From: Clostridiales bacterium
GTDB taxonomy: Bacteria > Bacillota > Clostridia > TANB77 > CAG-508
DNA length: 64,000 nucleotides
Reading direction: 5' to 3'
NCBI GenBank assembly: GCA_003534295.1
Contig: DPDV01000007.1
Coordinates: 1 to 64,000, forward strand
Below the pieces are notes generated by a model. It had not been told where the DNA came from and did not search any database. It saw only the letters and a list, made by a program, of their open reading frames with translations. The position numbers and the translations under genes were made by a program. Below, piece after piece: positions 7,838 through 17,070 of this stretch. Position 1 is the first letter of the stretch; each line of letters begins with the position of its first letter.

Positions 7838-8533
7838 CTATATTTTTATACCTTCAAGTTCGTGCTCATATTTTTTATAATTAGGACAATACTTTTCAAT
7901 TATATTCCAAAAACCTTTACTGTGAGTTTTATATTTTAAATGACAGAATTCGTGTATTACTATATAATCTATAATTTCAGACCTATATCTTGCTATACAA
8001 GGGCTAAAGGAAATACATCTATCATCAAAAGAAAATTTAGCAATAGTATTACCTAAGTCTTCAATGCAATAATCTTCTGGAGCAATGCCTAACAATAACC
8101 TAGCTTTTTCCATAGATTTTTCTAATTCATTACAGCAAACTTTGAAATATAACTTTTCCATTAATATTCTCAAGATATCAGAATCTTCAAGTTTTTTATA
8201 TTTAGCAGGTAAAATAACCTCAACTTTACCATTGATTAAATTGATTGTTGGTTTAATATGGTTTTTATAAAGGATGCAAATATGGTAATCATTTCCTAGT
8301 AATTTAATAACACCTTTGTCTAAAAAAGAATTGCGATTCTTATTATACTCTTCAATTTTGGAAATAATCCATTGCCTTTTTTCAATTATAACTTCTTGAA
8401 TATGTCGTCTAGAAACATACCAAGGAGCGTTAACAATAACCTCATTACCATCTACGCAAATACATAAAGCGCCAGACATAGCTTTGTTCACAGTATATGG
8501 AATTACGTTATTTTTAAATTTTAAAATACTCAT
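7838..8533 (-). CDS. YgjP-type zinc metallopeptidase (M48-like)
   Basis: 231 aa counted from ATG 8533, which has GGAGGT eight bases upstream. The C-terminal third contains HEFCHLKYKTHSKGFW. This is the HExxH zinc site followed by a downstream H and glycine-phenylalanine-tryptophan stretch typical of YgjP/DUF45 proteins, soluble predicted peptidases whose substrates are not known. The N-terminal part carries the usual YVSRRHIQEVIIEKRQWI segment. It is a monocistronic gene, convergent with the ThyX-like gene; AAAATTTC-rich inverted sequence lies in the 40 bases between them. Confidence 0.85.
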   Translation of the reverse strand: MSILKFKNNVIPYTVNKAMSGALCICVDGNEVIVNAPWYVSRRHIQEVIIEKRQWIISKIEEYNKNRNSFLDKGVIKLLGNDYHICILYKNHIKPTINLINGKVEVILPAKYKKLEDSDILRILMEKLYFKVCCNELEKSMEKARLLLGIAPEDYCIEDLGNTIAKFSFDDRCISFSPCIARYRSEIIDYIVIHEFCHLKYKTHSKGFWNIIEKYCPNYKKYEHELEGIKI

Positions 8534-8637
8534 AAGAATTACCTCCAAACGAAAATGATTTCTCAAAAACTTTGTTCGATTATGATTATACAAAATATTG
8601 TTCGGTTTGTCAATAACTTTTTAAAAAAAATATTAGG

Positions 8638-8696
8638 ACAATTAGGGACAGTCCCCAAATGTTTCATTTGCACATTTGGGGACTGTCCCTAATTGT
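8638..8696. repeat. Perfect 25-bp palindrome with 9-nt loop
   Basis: Arms at 8638-8662 and 8672-8696 are exact reverse complements, built around AGGGACAGTCCCCAAATGT. Only a short AT-rich tail follows, so it is stronger than needed for a terminator. It lies between divergent genes. The GGGACAGTCCC type of end is seen in small palindromic repeats mobilised in many genomes, so it may be a REP/MITE-like insertion. No second full copy was seen here, but the core CCCCAAATGT also forms the stem of the terminator at 55428-55465. Confidence 0.7.
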
Positions 8697-8785
8697 TCTT
8701 TTTAGATTTTTGAGGTTAAAAGTATTGACAAATTGATAAAAATAGTGTAAAGTATAATAGCATTACAAATTGAGGAAGTGATTTA

Positions 8786-9136
8786 TTGGAAAAGAAGGTT
8801 CAAATAAGTATGCTATTACAAATATATGGTGCAATGCTTACGGAAAAACAATATGGACTTTTAGATGATTATTACAATAACGATTTGTCACTTTCGGAAA
8901 TTGCTGAAAACTATGATATAACAAGGCAGGCAGTAAGAGACATTATAAAAAAGGGGGAAAATAAACTTTTCGAATTGGAAGAAAAGCTTTCGGTTATGGA
9001 TAGAATGTTAAAACAAGATAAGAAGATTCAACAGATTTTAGAAGAGCTTTGTAAAATACAAAATAGTTCATCTGATAAAAAAATTGAGAAAATTCTTAAT
9101 AATGTTACAAAAGAATTAAGTTTAATGCGAATATAA
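8786..9136 (+). CDS. ylxM: YlxM-family SRP-associated DNA-binding-like protein
   Basis: 116 aa starting at TTG 8786 behind GAGGAAGTG. The N-terminus (LLQIYGAMLTEKQYGLLDDYY) followed by a helix-turn-helix (LSEIAENYDITRQAVRDIIKKGE) is characteristic of YlxM/P13, encoded just upstream of ffh in Firmicutes and thought to modulate SRP function. The C-terminal 45 residues are helical. First gene of the ffh-rplS operon, with a TTGACA-like element at 8725-8730 and TATAAT at 8753-8758 upstream, although their spacing is unusually long. Confidence 0.9.
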   Translation: MEKKVQISMLLQIYGAMLTEKQYGLLDDYYNNDLSLSEIAENYDITRQAVRDIIKKGENKLFELEEKLSVMDRMLKQDKKIQQILEELCKIQNSSSDKKIEKILNNVTKELSLMRI

Positions 9137-9154
9137 TGCAAAGGAGAGTTATTA

Positions 9155-10507
9155 ATGGCTTTTGAAGGTTTAAGTTCTAAATTACAAGCTATAACAAATA
9201 AATTAAGAGGTAAAACAAGGATTACAGAATCTGATTTAAAAGAAATGTTAAGAGAAGTAAAGCTTGCTTTACTTGAAGCAGACGTTAATTATATGATTGT
9301 AAAAGAATTTATAGGAACTATACAGGAAAAGGCTTTAGGGCAAGATGTATTAAAGTCATTAACCCCAGGACAACAGGTTGTTAAAATCGTAAAAGACGAA
9401 TTAATAGAACTATTAGGAGGAACAGAGAGCAAAATTAATTTCACTCCAAATCCACCAACAATAATAATGCTTGTGGGATTACAAGGCTCAGGAAAGACAA
9501 CAACAGCTGGAAAACTGGCAAATATTTTACGAAAGCAAGGAAAAAAACCATTGCTTGTTGCTTGTGATGTATATAGGCCAGCAGCGATAAAACAACTTCA
9601 AGTAGTTGGAGCACAGCTAAATATTCCGGTATTTGCAAATGAAAATTCGAAAGATGTAGTACACATAGCTAAACAAGCGTTGAATGTGGCAATTAGTAAA
9701 TTAAATGATGTAATAATACTAGATACTGCAGGACGTTTACATATTGACCAAGAGTTAATGACTGAATTGAAGAATGTAAAATCAAATGTAAAACCACATG
9801 AAATATTATTAGTAGTTGATAGCATGACAGGGCAAGATGCTGTGAATGTTGCAACAGCGTTTAATGAGCAATTGGGAATTGATGGAGTAATACTTACTAA
9901 ATTAGATGGTGATACTCGTGGTGGAGCTGCAATTTCAGTTAAAAAAGTTACTAACAGACCTATAAAATTTGTAGCTACAGGAGAAAAATTAAGTGATATA
10001 GAAGTGTTTCATCCAGATAGAATGGCACAAAGAATCTTGGGAATGGGAGATGTTCTGTCTGTTATAGAAAAGGCAGAAGAGGCATTTGATATTGAAGAAG
10101 CAGAAAAAATAGAAAAGCAATTGAAAAAGAAAGAATTAGACTTAGATGATTATTTAATTCAATTAAGACAGATAAAAAAAATGGGGTCTTTTTCATCCTT
10201 ATTAAAAATGATACCGGGAATGAATCAACTTAAAGATATAAAAGTTGATGATAAAGAATTTGAAAAAATAGAATCAATTATATGTTCTATGACAAAAGCA
10301 GAGAGAAAGAATCCTAGAATTTTAAATGGAAGCAGAAGACTAAGAATTGCAAAAGGTAGTGGTACTACAGTACAGGAAATAAACAAATTTATGAATTCCT
10401 TTGAAATGACACAAAAGATGATGAAAAAAATGCAATCTAACAAAGGCGGAATGAAAAATATGTTAAAAAATATGGACATAGATTCATTAAAAAATATAAA
10501 AATGTAG
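9155..10507 (+). CDS. ffh: Signal recognition particle protein Ffh
   Basis: 450 aa, full length. N-domain, then G-domain with P-loop GLQGSGKTTTAGKLA (from residue about 107), DTAGR and TKLDGDTRGGAA. A methionine-rich M-domain with SRRLRIAKGSG, which contacts 4.5S RNA, follows. The tail (MMKKMQSNKGGMKNMLKNM) is Met/Lys rich as usual. It binds signal peptides on ribosomes and delivers them to FtsY at the membrane. It starts 18 bases after ylxM, behind AAAGGAG. Confidence 0.98.
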   Translation: MAFEGLSSKLQAITNKLRGKTRITESDLKEMLREVKLALLEADVNYMIVKEFIGTIQEKALGQDVLKSLTPGQQVVKIVKDELIELLGGTESKINFTPNPPTIIMLVGLQGSGKTTTAGKLANILRKQGKKPLLVACDVYRPAAIKQLQVVGAQLNIPVFANENSKDVVHIAKQALNVAISKLNDVIILDTAGRLHIDQELMTELKNVKSNVKPHEILLVVDSMTGQDAVNVATAFNEQLGIDGVILTKLDGDTRGGAAISVKKVTNRPIKFVATGEKLSDIEVFHPDRMAQRILGMGDVLSVIEKAEEAFDIEEAEKIEKQLKKKELDLDDYLIQLRQIKKMGSFSSLLKMIPGMNQLKDIKVDDKEFEKIESIICSMTKAERKNPRILNGSRRLRIAKGSGTTVQEINKFMNSFEMTQKMMKKMQSNKGGMKNMLKNMDIDSLKNIKM

Positions 10508-10519
10508 GAGACTGTTATT

Positions 10520-11092
10520 GTGAGTATAAAGATAGTATCAGAAAGAACAAAAGCAGAAAAAGAATGGGAAAAAAGAAAAATAGAAATAGAAGAAATGCTA
10601 GAAAATGCAATAATAGAAATTTGTTATTTTTTTGAAGGTACTGAAACAAATGTGGGAGAGCGCTTAATTGAGTTAGTACATTACTGTGCTCAAAAGCTAA
10701 TGCAGAAAGATATAAAAGATGAGGAAAAGGCTAATTTTGAAAAATACTTAAAGGAGCCAATAGAAGAAGGATTAAAGTATATGATATGCGAATACTGCAA
10801 TGATGATAGAGCAAATCTCAAAAAAAATAATAGAAAATATATAGAATATTTTTTAGGCATGTCAATGATATTAAATGAAACTATGGAAATAAACATAAAA
10901 GCTCCAAAACTATTACCATACTATAGGAACTTGGAAAGGCAATATAAACAAGCAAAACTACAAATGAATCCAAATCATCAAAAAAGAATAGAACAAATGG
11001 AAAGAGCATTAGGACTTATAGAACCAAGTAACGATGAAAGAACAGAGGGAAAAGTAATAGAAATAATAAAAAGAAATGATAGGGAAAAATAA
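10520..11092 (+). CDS. 190-aa hypothetical protein between ffh and rpsP
   Basis: GTG start at 10520, 12 bases after ffh. It is a highly charged, mostly helical protein with no membrane segment. Notable stretches are EKRKIEIEEMLENAIIEICY and PEAK-like acidic helices, ending in PNHQKRIEQMERALGLIEPS. I do not recognise a family. Its place inside a translation/secretion operon suggests co-expression with ribosome genes, but no function can be assigned. Confidence 0.75.
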   Translation: MSIKIVSERTKAEKEWEKRKIEIEEMLENAIIEICYFFEGTETNVGERLIELVHYCAQKLMQKDIKDEEKANFEKYLKEPIEEGLKYMICEYCNDDRANLKKNNRKYIEYFLGMSMILNETMEINIKAPKLLPYYRNLERQYKQAKLQMNPNHQKRIEQMERALGLIEPSNDERTEGKVIEIIKRNDREK

Positions 11093-11151
11093 ATAAGTAT
11101 TTAATTTTTTAGATTTATATAAATAAAAGCATTTTGAAAGGGGTGAATTAC

Positions 11152-11385
11152 ATGGTAAAAATAAGATTACAAAGACAAGGTGCAAAAAAAGCTCCATTTT
11201 ATCACATCGTTGTTGCGGATTCTAGATGTCCAAGAGATGGAAAAATAATAGAAAAAATAGGAACATATAATCCTATGACAGAACCATCTACAATAGTATT
11301 AGACAAAGAAAAAGTAGAACAATGGATAAAAAACGGTGCAAAACCAACAGATTCTGTTAAGGCTTTGATAGAAAAAGCTAAATAG
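11152..11385 (+). CDS. rpsP: 30S ribosomal protein S16
   Basis: 77 aa beginning MVKIRLQRQGAKKAPFYHIV, the invariant S16 start. Start chosen at 11152, because GAAAGGGGTG lies just upstream and the in-frame ATG at 11134 falls before that site. Normal length. Contains the usual SRCPRDGKIIEKIGTYNP segment. S16 stabilises the body of the 30S subunit during assembly. Confidence 0.98.
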   Translation: MVKIRLQRQGAKKAPFYHIVVADSRCPRDGKIIEKIGTYNPMTEPSTIVLDKEKVEQWIKNGAKPTDSVKALIEKAK

Positions 11386-11404
11386 AAAAAAGGAGAATTT
11401 AATT

Positions 11405-11635
11405 ATGAAAGAAATTCTAGAAACTATAGTACTTAACATTGTGGAAAATAAGAATAATGTTGAAGTACTAGAAAAAATAGAAGAAACCACTATAGTATAT
11501 GAAGTAAAAGTTGAAAAAGAAGATATGGGTAAAATTATAGGTAAGCAAGGAAAAGTTGCTCAGGCTATAAGGACACTTATAAAATCTATTGGTGCAAAAG
11601 AAAAGAAAAAAATAGTGGTTAAATTTGTTGAGTAA
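11405..11635 (+). CDS. khpA: KH-domain RNA-binding protein KhpA (YlqC)
   Basis: 76 aa with one KH fold: GKIIGKQGKVAQAIRTLIK holds the GxxG loop that contacts single-stranded RNA. KhpA lies between rpsP and rimM in most Firmicutes and works with KhpB in RNA and division control. It starts behind AAAAGGAG, 19 bases after rpsP. Confidence 0.95.
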   Translation: MKEILETIVLNIVENKNNVEVLEKIEETTIVYEVKVEKEDMGKIIGKQGKVAQAIRTLIKSIGAKEKKKIVVKFVE

Positions 11636-11647
11636 GAGGAAATGCTA

Positions 11648-12160
11648 ATGCAAAAATATTTTGAAGTTGGTCAAATAGTAAATACATTTGGAATAAATGG
11701 AACTGTAAAGGTAAAACCTTTTACAGATGAAATTGAAAGATTTGAAGAATTGAAGAATGTATTAATTGACAAAAATAATAAACTTATTAAATGTGAAATA
11801 GAAAATGTGAAATATCAAAAGCAAATGGTTTTGCTTAAATTTAAAGGATTAGACAACATAAATCAAGTAGAACAATATAAAGGGTGTTACCTAAAAATAG
11901 AAAGAAAATATGCAAAAAAATTGCCAGAGGGAACATATTTTATAGCAGATTTAATAGGGCTAAATGTATTTACAGAGGATGGCAAACTTCTAGGATATTT
12001 GGAAGACATATACAATGCAGGAAGTAGCGACATTTATGTTGTGAAAACAGAATTGGGCAAGCAGGTACTTTTACCATCAATAAAAGAGGTAATAAAGCAA
12101 GTAGATTTAGAAAATGAGAAGATAATAGTTCATTTACTTAAGGGTTTAGTGGAGGATTAA
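11648..12160 (+). CDS. rimM: 16S rRNA processing protein RimM
   Basis: 170 aa. Begins QKYFEVGQIVNTFGINGTVKV, the RimM N-domain, and ends with the PRC-barrel segment (LIGLNVFTEDGKLLGYLEDI and VLLPSIKEVI). Start taken at 11648, because AGAGGA (11635-11640) is seven bases upstream of it and too close to the ATG at 11642. RimM helps mature the 30S head region that contains S19. It overlaps nothing and is followed directly by trmD. Confidence 0.95.
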   Translation: MQKYFEVGQIVNTFGINGTVKVKPFTDEIERFEELKNVLIDKNNKLIKCEIENVKYQKQMVLLKFKGLDNINQVEQYKGCYLKIERKYAKKLPEGTYFIADLIGLNVFTEDGKLLGYLEDIYNAGSSDIYVVKTELGKQVLLPSIKEVIKQVDLENEKIIVHLLKGLVED

Positions 12161-12841
12161 ATGAAATTTGATGTACTTACTCTTTTTCCGGAAATGTTTG
12201 ATGGACTAACTAAAAGCATAATTGGAAAAGCAAGAGAAAGAAAATTAATTGACATTAATTTAATAAACATTAGGGATTTTTCTACTGATAAGCATAAAAA
12301 GGTAGATGATACTCCATATGGTGGAGGCGCAGGAATGGTTATAAGACCAGATGTTGTATATAGTGCATATTTATCAGTAAAGGATAAAAACGCTAAAGTA
12401 ATATATTTATCGCCTCAGGGAAAAACTTTAAATCAAACTAAAGTAGAAGAACTATCAAAGGAAAAACATTTAATTTTACTATGCGGACATTACGAAGGAA
12501 TTGATCAAAGAATATTAGATGAAATTGTAGATGAGGAAATATCCATAGGAGACTATGTTTTGACAGGCGGAGAAATACCAGCAATGGTGTTAATTGATTC
12601 TGTAAGTAGATATATAGATGGAGTTATAAATAAGAACTCAATTTCAGAAGAAACATTTGCAAATGGACTTCTGGAATATCCACAATATACAAGACCAGAA
12701 ATATTTTTAGGAAAAAAAGTTCCAGATGTTTTATTATCAGGACATCACGAAAATATAAAGAAGTGGAGAAACCAAGTTTCTTTACAAATAACTAAAAATA
12801 AAAGACCAGATTTATTAAAAAAGGAAGGAGGATATCAATAA
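12161..12841 (+). CDS. trmD: tRNA (guanine-N1)-methyltransferase TrmD
   Basis: 226 aa with the SPOUT knot segments: DDTPYGGGAGMV, LLCGHYEGIDQRI and EISIGDYVLTGGEIPAM. It methylates G37 of tRNAs from SAM to prevent frameshifting. Length is slightly under the 240-250 aa norm at the C-terminus (ends KKEGGYQ). The start follows GTGGAGG inside the end of rimM. Its stop overlaps the rplS ATG by one base. Confidence 0.97.
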   Translation: MKFDVLTLFPEMFDGLTKSIIGKARERKLIDINLINIRDFSTDKHKKVDDTPYGGGAGMVIRPDVVYSAYLSVKDKNAKVIYLSPQGKTLNQTKVEELSKEKHLILLCGHYEGIDQRILDEIVDEEISIGDYVLTGGEIPAMVLIDSVSRYIDGVINKNSISEETFANGLLEYPQYTRPEIFLGKKVPDVLLSGHHENIKKWRNQVSLQITKNKRPDLLKKEGGYQ

Positions 12842-13377
12842 TGGATATCATAAAATCAGTAGAACACGAACAATTGAAAAATAAGATACCAGAACTTAGA
12901 GTTGGAAATACTGTAAGAGTACACCAAAGGATAAAAGAAGGAAACAGAGAGAGAGTTCAAGTATTTGAAGGAATTATAATAAAAAAACAGGGTGGAGGAG
13001 TAAATGCTACATTTACTGTAAGAAAAATTGCTTATGGAGTAGGTGTAGAAAAAACATTTATGGTTCATTCTCCAATGGTAGAAAAAGTAGAAGTAGTAAG
13101 AGTAGGTAAAGCAAGAAGAGCAAAACTATATTACCTAAGAGATAGAGTTGGAAAAGCAGCTAAGACAAAAGAAAATATAGGTGCAAGAATAGAAAACAAA
13201 GAAATAATAATAAAAGAAGAAGTTATAGAAGAACCTATATCTGAAGAAGCAACAGTATCTGTTGAAAATGCAGCAGAAGAAGCACCAGCTGTAACAACAG
13301 AAACTACAGTTGTAGAAGAAGTTGTTGATACAGTAAAAGAAGAAAATGTTGAAACAGTAAAAGAAGAAAATAAATAA
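12841..13377 (+). CDS. rplS: 50S ribosomal protein L19 with acidic C-terminal extension
   Basis: The first 115 residues are standard L19, from HEQLKNKIPELRVGNTVRV through VRRIAYGVGVEKTF-like core to RRAKLYYLRDRVGKAAK. About 60 further residues follow, rich in Glu, Val and Thr (EEVIEEPISEEATVSV, TVKEENVETVKEENK with an internal near-repeat). Most L19 proteins stop near residue 115-120. The tail keeps the same base composition and shows no frameshift. It starts behind AAGGAGG inside the end of trmD and closes the operon. Confidence 0.95.
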   Translation: MDIIKSVEHEQLKNKIPELRVGNTVRVHQRIKEGNRERVQVFEGIIIKKQGGGVNATFTVRKIAYGVGVEKTFMVHSPMVEKVEVVRVGKARRAKLYYLRDRVGKAAKTKENIGARIENKEIIIKEEVIEEPISEEATVSVENAAEEAPAVTTETTVVEEVVDTVKEENVETVKEENK

Positions 13378-13421
13378 GAAAAGTTACTTCGTCATATGTA
13401 CGTTGGATTAACTTAATAATG

Positions 13422-13458
13422 AAAATAGAATTTGTCTCAAGACAAATTCTATTTTAGC
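13422..13458. terminator. Terminator closing the ffh-rplS operon
   Basis: Perfect 15-bp arms (13422-13436, 13441-13455) around loop TCAA, with T-rich flanks on both strands. It can serve both rplS (+) and the convergent Lon-like protease gene (-). Confidence 0.85.
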
Positions 13459-13484
13459 ATTATATGGAAAATTATTTTACTATT

Positions 13485-15881
13485 TCATTTGTTAAAATAT
13501 TTACTGCTATTAAGTGCGTACTTTTTTAGTTTTTCATAGGCTAAGTAATTAATACTTCCTGCAGGAAAATTATCATTTTCATCCTTTTTTCCGGCAGGTA
13601 CGCCAGTTAAGATTTCTATACCTTCATCTATTGTAGATACAGCATATATATGAAATTTTCCATCTTTGACAGCTTGTACTATTTCGTCTGATAAATTCAA
13701 ATTTTTTACATTTTGTTTAGGAATTAATACTCCATGAGAACCAGTTAAACCACGCATTTTGCAAATTTGGAAAAAGCCTTCTATTTTGTCATTTACACCA
13801 CCTACTGGCTGAATTTCGCCTTTTTGATTTACAGAGCCAGTAACAGCTATAGATTGGTTAATAGGTATTTCAGAAAGACTTGATAAAATTGCATAAAGTT
13901 CTGTACTAGAAGCGCTGTCGCCATCAACTCCATTATACAATTGTTCAAAACATATACTAGCATTTAATGACAATGGTATATTTTGGGCAAAGGTTTGACC
14001 TAAGTAACCATTTAAAATAAGTATACCTTTTGAATGAGTTGCCCCAGAGAGTTCGACTTCTCTTTCAATATTTATGATTCCACCTTTTCCTATATATGTG
14101 TTGGCGGTTATTTTTACTGGTTTACCGAAAGAATAATCACCAATATTCATAATTGTGAGTCCATTTATTTGACCAACAGCATAAGAGTCTGTATTAATTA
14201 GCAAAGTACAATCTTTTATCATTTCTAAATATCTAGAGTCATATTTTTTTATTCTTTCAGCTCTTTCTTTTAATGCCATATCAACATATTTGCCGGTAAC
14301 AATTTTGGATTTATCTAGTTTAGCCCATGTAGCTGCTTCGCCAACTATTTCTGCCAAATCATTAAATTTAGTAGACAATTTGGTTTGGTCATCAGCAAGT
14401 TTAGATGCATATTCTACAATTTTTGCCACAGCAGATTTATCTAATGGAGATAATTCTTCTTGGTCACAAAAGCCTTTTACAAATCTTGCTAACTTGTTCA
14501 TATTTTCCACTGTTTTAGGAGCATCGTCTTCAAATTCTACCTTTATTTTAAACAATTTTCTAAAATCCGAATCCATTGATAAAAGAGTTTGATAAATATT
14601 TTCATCTCCTATCAATAAAACTTTTAAATCTAATGGAATAGGCTCTGGCTTTAGTGAAATTATAACCATGGAAGAACGAGCATCTGCAGTATTTTCTATT
14701 CCAATCTCTTTTGTCCTTAATACTTTTTTTAATGCTTCATAACACAAACTATTTGATAAAATATCATTAGCTTGAAATATAATATATCCACCATTTGCCT
14801 TATGAAGTAGCCCAGGCTTTAGCATTGTGAAATCAGTTTTTAATGCACCAAAATAGTTTTCATATTCTAATTTGCCGAAGATATTGTGATAAGAATAGTT
14901 TGAGTCCATTATAACAGGAGCTCCTTCTAGTGTGCTATTATCAATAAAAAGATTAACTCTATAATTAAGCCAAGGTTTAATTATGTCTTGTTTTACTGGT
15001 TGAATGGTCTTTCCGCCTTCAGAGTTTTTATCTTCTGAAATGAAGTGTTCAATATTTTTTAAAATGTCTTTCTTAATATCATCTAAAAATTTATTTATTT
15101 TTTTATTTCTTTTGTATTTGGATTTTATATAATTTATGTGAGTATTTACAGTCAATAGAGCAACATTAGACTGCCATTCTTGGATTTTCTTCTCGGAATC
15201 TCTTTCTATAGATTTTATTTCAACAATTGCATCCATAATATGTTCTTGAACAATTGTAGACTTATTTTCATATTCCTGTTTGATTTGATCGTCCAATTTA
15301 TCAAACTCATCTTCTGCAATAGCTTTTCCGTTCATAATAGGCATCATATATATACCATTTTGCGAAGATTTAACTTGAAATCCATACTCAGAAGATTTTT
15401 TATTTAATTTTTCCATTAAGACACTTCTTTTGTCCTCGAATTCTTGCTTTATTATTTTTTTCTCTTTTTCAAATTCTTCATTATTAAAGGTAGTTTTAAT
15501 ATCAACTTTAATATCAGTAATAAATCTGTTCATAGTGTCTTGAAAGTCTTTTCCATTTCCAGCAGGCAAAGAAACAGCAATAGGCTCATTTGGATTGTCA
15601 AAGTTATAAATGTAGCACCAGTCACAAGGAGTTTTCTTTTTTTTGCAAATTGTTTCTAAATAATTTTTAGAATACATTGTTTTTCCAACGCCACTAGGAC
15701 CCTCTAAATATAGGTTATATCCTTTAACATCAACATTCAAACCAAATTCTAATGCTCTTATGCCACGATCCTGACCTATTCCGGTATGAATAGGTTCAAC
15801 ATCATCAGTTGTTTCAAATTTGAAAATGCTAGGATCACAAACTGATTTTAAATTTTTATAACTTAATTCATTTTTTTTCAT
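13485..15881 (-). CDS. Lon-like ATP-dependent protease (LonB/COG1067 type)
   Basis: 798 aa. Walker A GPSGVGKT is at residues 61-68, followed by a long helical insert (about 100-290) and the rest of the AAA+ module. The C-terminal Lon protease domain has GDSASSTELYAILSSLSE (catalytic Ser) and GGVNDKIEGF (catalytic Lys). It starts behind AAGGAG. Last gene of a minus-strand run with tsaE, tsaB and rimI. In spore formers LonB-like proteases are often linked to sporulation quality control, but that role is not shown here. Confidence 0.9.
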   Translation of the reverse strand: MKKNELSYKNLKSVCDPSIFKFETTDDVEPIHTGIGQDRGIRALEFGLNVDVKGYNLYLEGPSGVGKTMYSKNYLETICKKKKTPCDWCYIYNFDNPNEPIAVSLPAGNGKDFQDTMNRFITDIKVDIKTTFNNEEFEKEKKIIKQEFEDKRSVLMEKLNKKSSEYGFQVKSSQNGIYMMPIMNGKAIAEDEFDKLDDQIKQEYENKSTIVQEHIMDAIVEIKSIERDSEKKIQEWQSNVALLTVNTHINYIKSKYKRNKKINKFLDDIKKDILKNIEHFISEDKNSEGGKTIQPVKQDIIKPWLNYRVNLFIDNSTLEGAPVIMDSNYSYHNIFGKLEYENYFGALKTDFTMLKPGLLHKANGGYIIFQANDILSNSLCYEALKKVLRTKEIGIENTADARSSMVIISLKPEPIPLDLKVLLIGDENIYQTLLSMDSDFRKLFKIKVEFEDDAPKTVENMNKLARFVKGFCDQEELSPLDKSAVAKIVEYASKLADDQTKLSTKFNDLAEIVGEAATWAKLDKSKIVTGKYVDMALKERAERIKKYDSRYLEMIKDCTLLINTDSYAVGQINGLTIMNIGDYSFGKPVKITANTYIGKGGIINIEREVELSGATHSKGILILNGYLGQTFAQNIPLSLNASICFEQLYNGVDGDSASSTELYAILSSLSEIPINQSIAVTGSVNQKGEIQPVGGVNDKIEGFFQICKMRGLTGSHGVLIPKQNVKNLNLSDEIVQAVKDGKFHIYAVSTIDEGIEILTGVPAGKKDENDNFPAGSINYLAYEKLKKYALNSSKYFNK

Positions 15882-15888
15882 TAGTTTT

Positions 15889-16344
15889 TCACTCCTTCTT
15901 TAAATATAATGACATTAAGATGGCATTATCTGTGTTATTATAATATTTCTTTCTTAAGCCAACTTGTTTAAAATTATATTTTTTATATAATGCTATTGCA
16001 GAAGTATTATTTTCATTTACTTCTAAGGTAATAGAACCGTCTTTTTGAGAAATTGCAAAATTTATTAAAAACTCTAGTAGAGCAGAACCAATACCACATC
16101 TACGTAAATCTTTTCTTACAGCAATATTCATAATATTTAATTCATCGATAATTCTTAAGGCACCAATAAATCCTAAAATATCACAATTGTTTGTTGCAAT
16201 AAAATATATGGTATTAATATCAGATTTAGAGAGTTCAGAACGTAGAGTATTAATATTCCAAAAATCATCAAAATTTTCTAAGCCTATAGAATTAATTTTT
16301 TCTAAATCATCTAAAGACATTTTTCTTACAAAAATGTTAGACAT
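15889..16344 (-). CDS. rimI: GNAT N-acetyltransferase, RimI-like
   Basis: 151 aa from ATG 16344, which overlaps the end of tsaB by eight bases. A longer frame upstream is only the tsaB overlap. GNAT motif A is RKDLRRCGIGSALLEFLI (acetyl-CoA pyrophosphate loop RxxGxG), followed by TLEVNENNTSAIALYKKYNF (motif B). RimI acetylates the N-terminus of S18 and is usually encoded next to tsaB. It fits that place and length. Confidence 0.92.
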   Translation of the reverse strand: MSNIFVRKMSLDDLEKINSIGLENFDDFWNINTLRSELSKSDINTIYFIATNNCDILGFIGALRIIDELNIMNIAVRKDLRRCGIGSALLEFLINFAISQKDGSITLEVNENNTSAIALYKKYNFKQVGLRKKYYNNTDNAILMSLYLKKE

Positions 16345-17056
16345 TTTCAGGATTTTTAATAGACCTTTCTGCTTGACATGCTCGAAGATATGTAGGAACA
16401 AGTGAGTTAGAATCCCCAAATTCACCATGGTTATATTTATTATAGGCAGCTTTGGCAATACTTATACTATTTGCCAAGTTTTTAGCATCTTCTGCAAAAG
16501 TAATATTATTGAATTTATTAGATAATTTAGAAACAATTAAATTTTTATATAAATAAGCCCCATCACCGATGAAACTTATAGAACTGTAATTTGTTTGCAA
16601 AGTGTCTATATATGTAATTACATTTTCTATATTATCAGAAGATAATATAAAAGTATTTTTTAATTCGTTATTTTCAAACTCAAATAATCCGTAATAAACA
16701 TTATTATTTTTTGCATCTATTAATGAACAAATAAGACCACTAGAGCCTAAATTATAGGCTAATCCCTCTAACGAAGTAACTCCAACAACAGGAATTTTTT
16801 TTACATCAGAGAAGGCTTTTGCTGTGGCAATTCCAATTCTTATACCTGTAAAAGAGCCTGGGCCTTTCGCACAAGCAATTAAATTTATATCATTTAGAGT
16901 AAGATTAACTGATTCAAAAGCTTTTTGAATCATAGGCATCAACTTTTGAGAATGTGTTCTTTCGTCATCATTATTTAATTCAATTAGAACATTATTATCT
17001 TCATAAATACAAACAGTGCATATTTTAGAAGAAGTATCAATACTTAATATTTTCAA
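16337..17056 (-). CDS. tsaB: tRNA threonylcarbamoyladenosine protein TsaB
   Basis: 239 aa of the ASKHA fold: MKILSIDTSSKICTVCI, then GPGSFTGIRIGIATAKAF (the TsaB hallmark) and VTSLEGLAYNL. TsaB dimerises with TsaD and, with TsaE, makes t6A37 in ANN-decoding tRNAs. The gene follows tsaE by 14 bases. tsaD is not in this window. Confidence 0.95.
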   Translation of the reverse strand: MKILSIDTSSKICTVCIYEDNNVLIELNNDDERTHSQKLMPMIQKAFESVNLTLNDINLIACAKGPGSFTGIRIGIATAKAFSDVKKIPVVGVTSLEGLAYNLGSSGLICSLIDAKNNNVYYGLFEFENNELKNTFILSSDNIENVITYIDTLQTNYSSISFIGDGAYLYKNLIVSKLSNKFNNITFAEDAKNLANSISIAKAAYNKYNHGEFGDSNSLVPTYLRACQAERSIKNPENV

Positions 17057-17070
17057 ATTTGTAACCTTCT

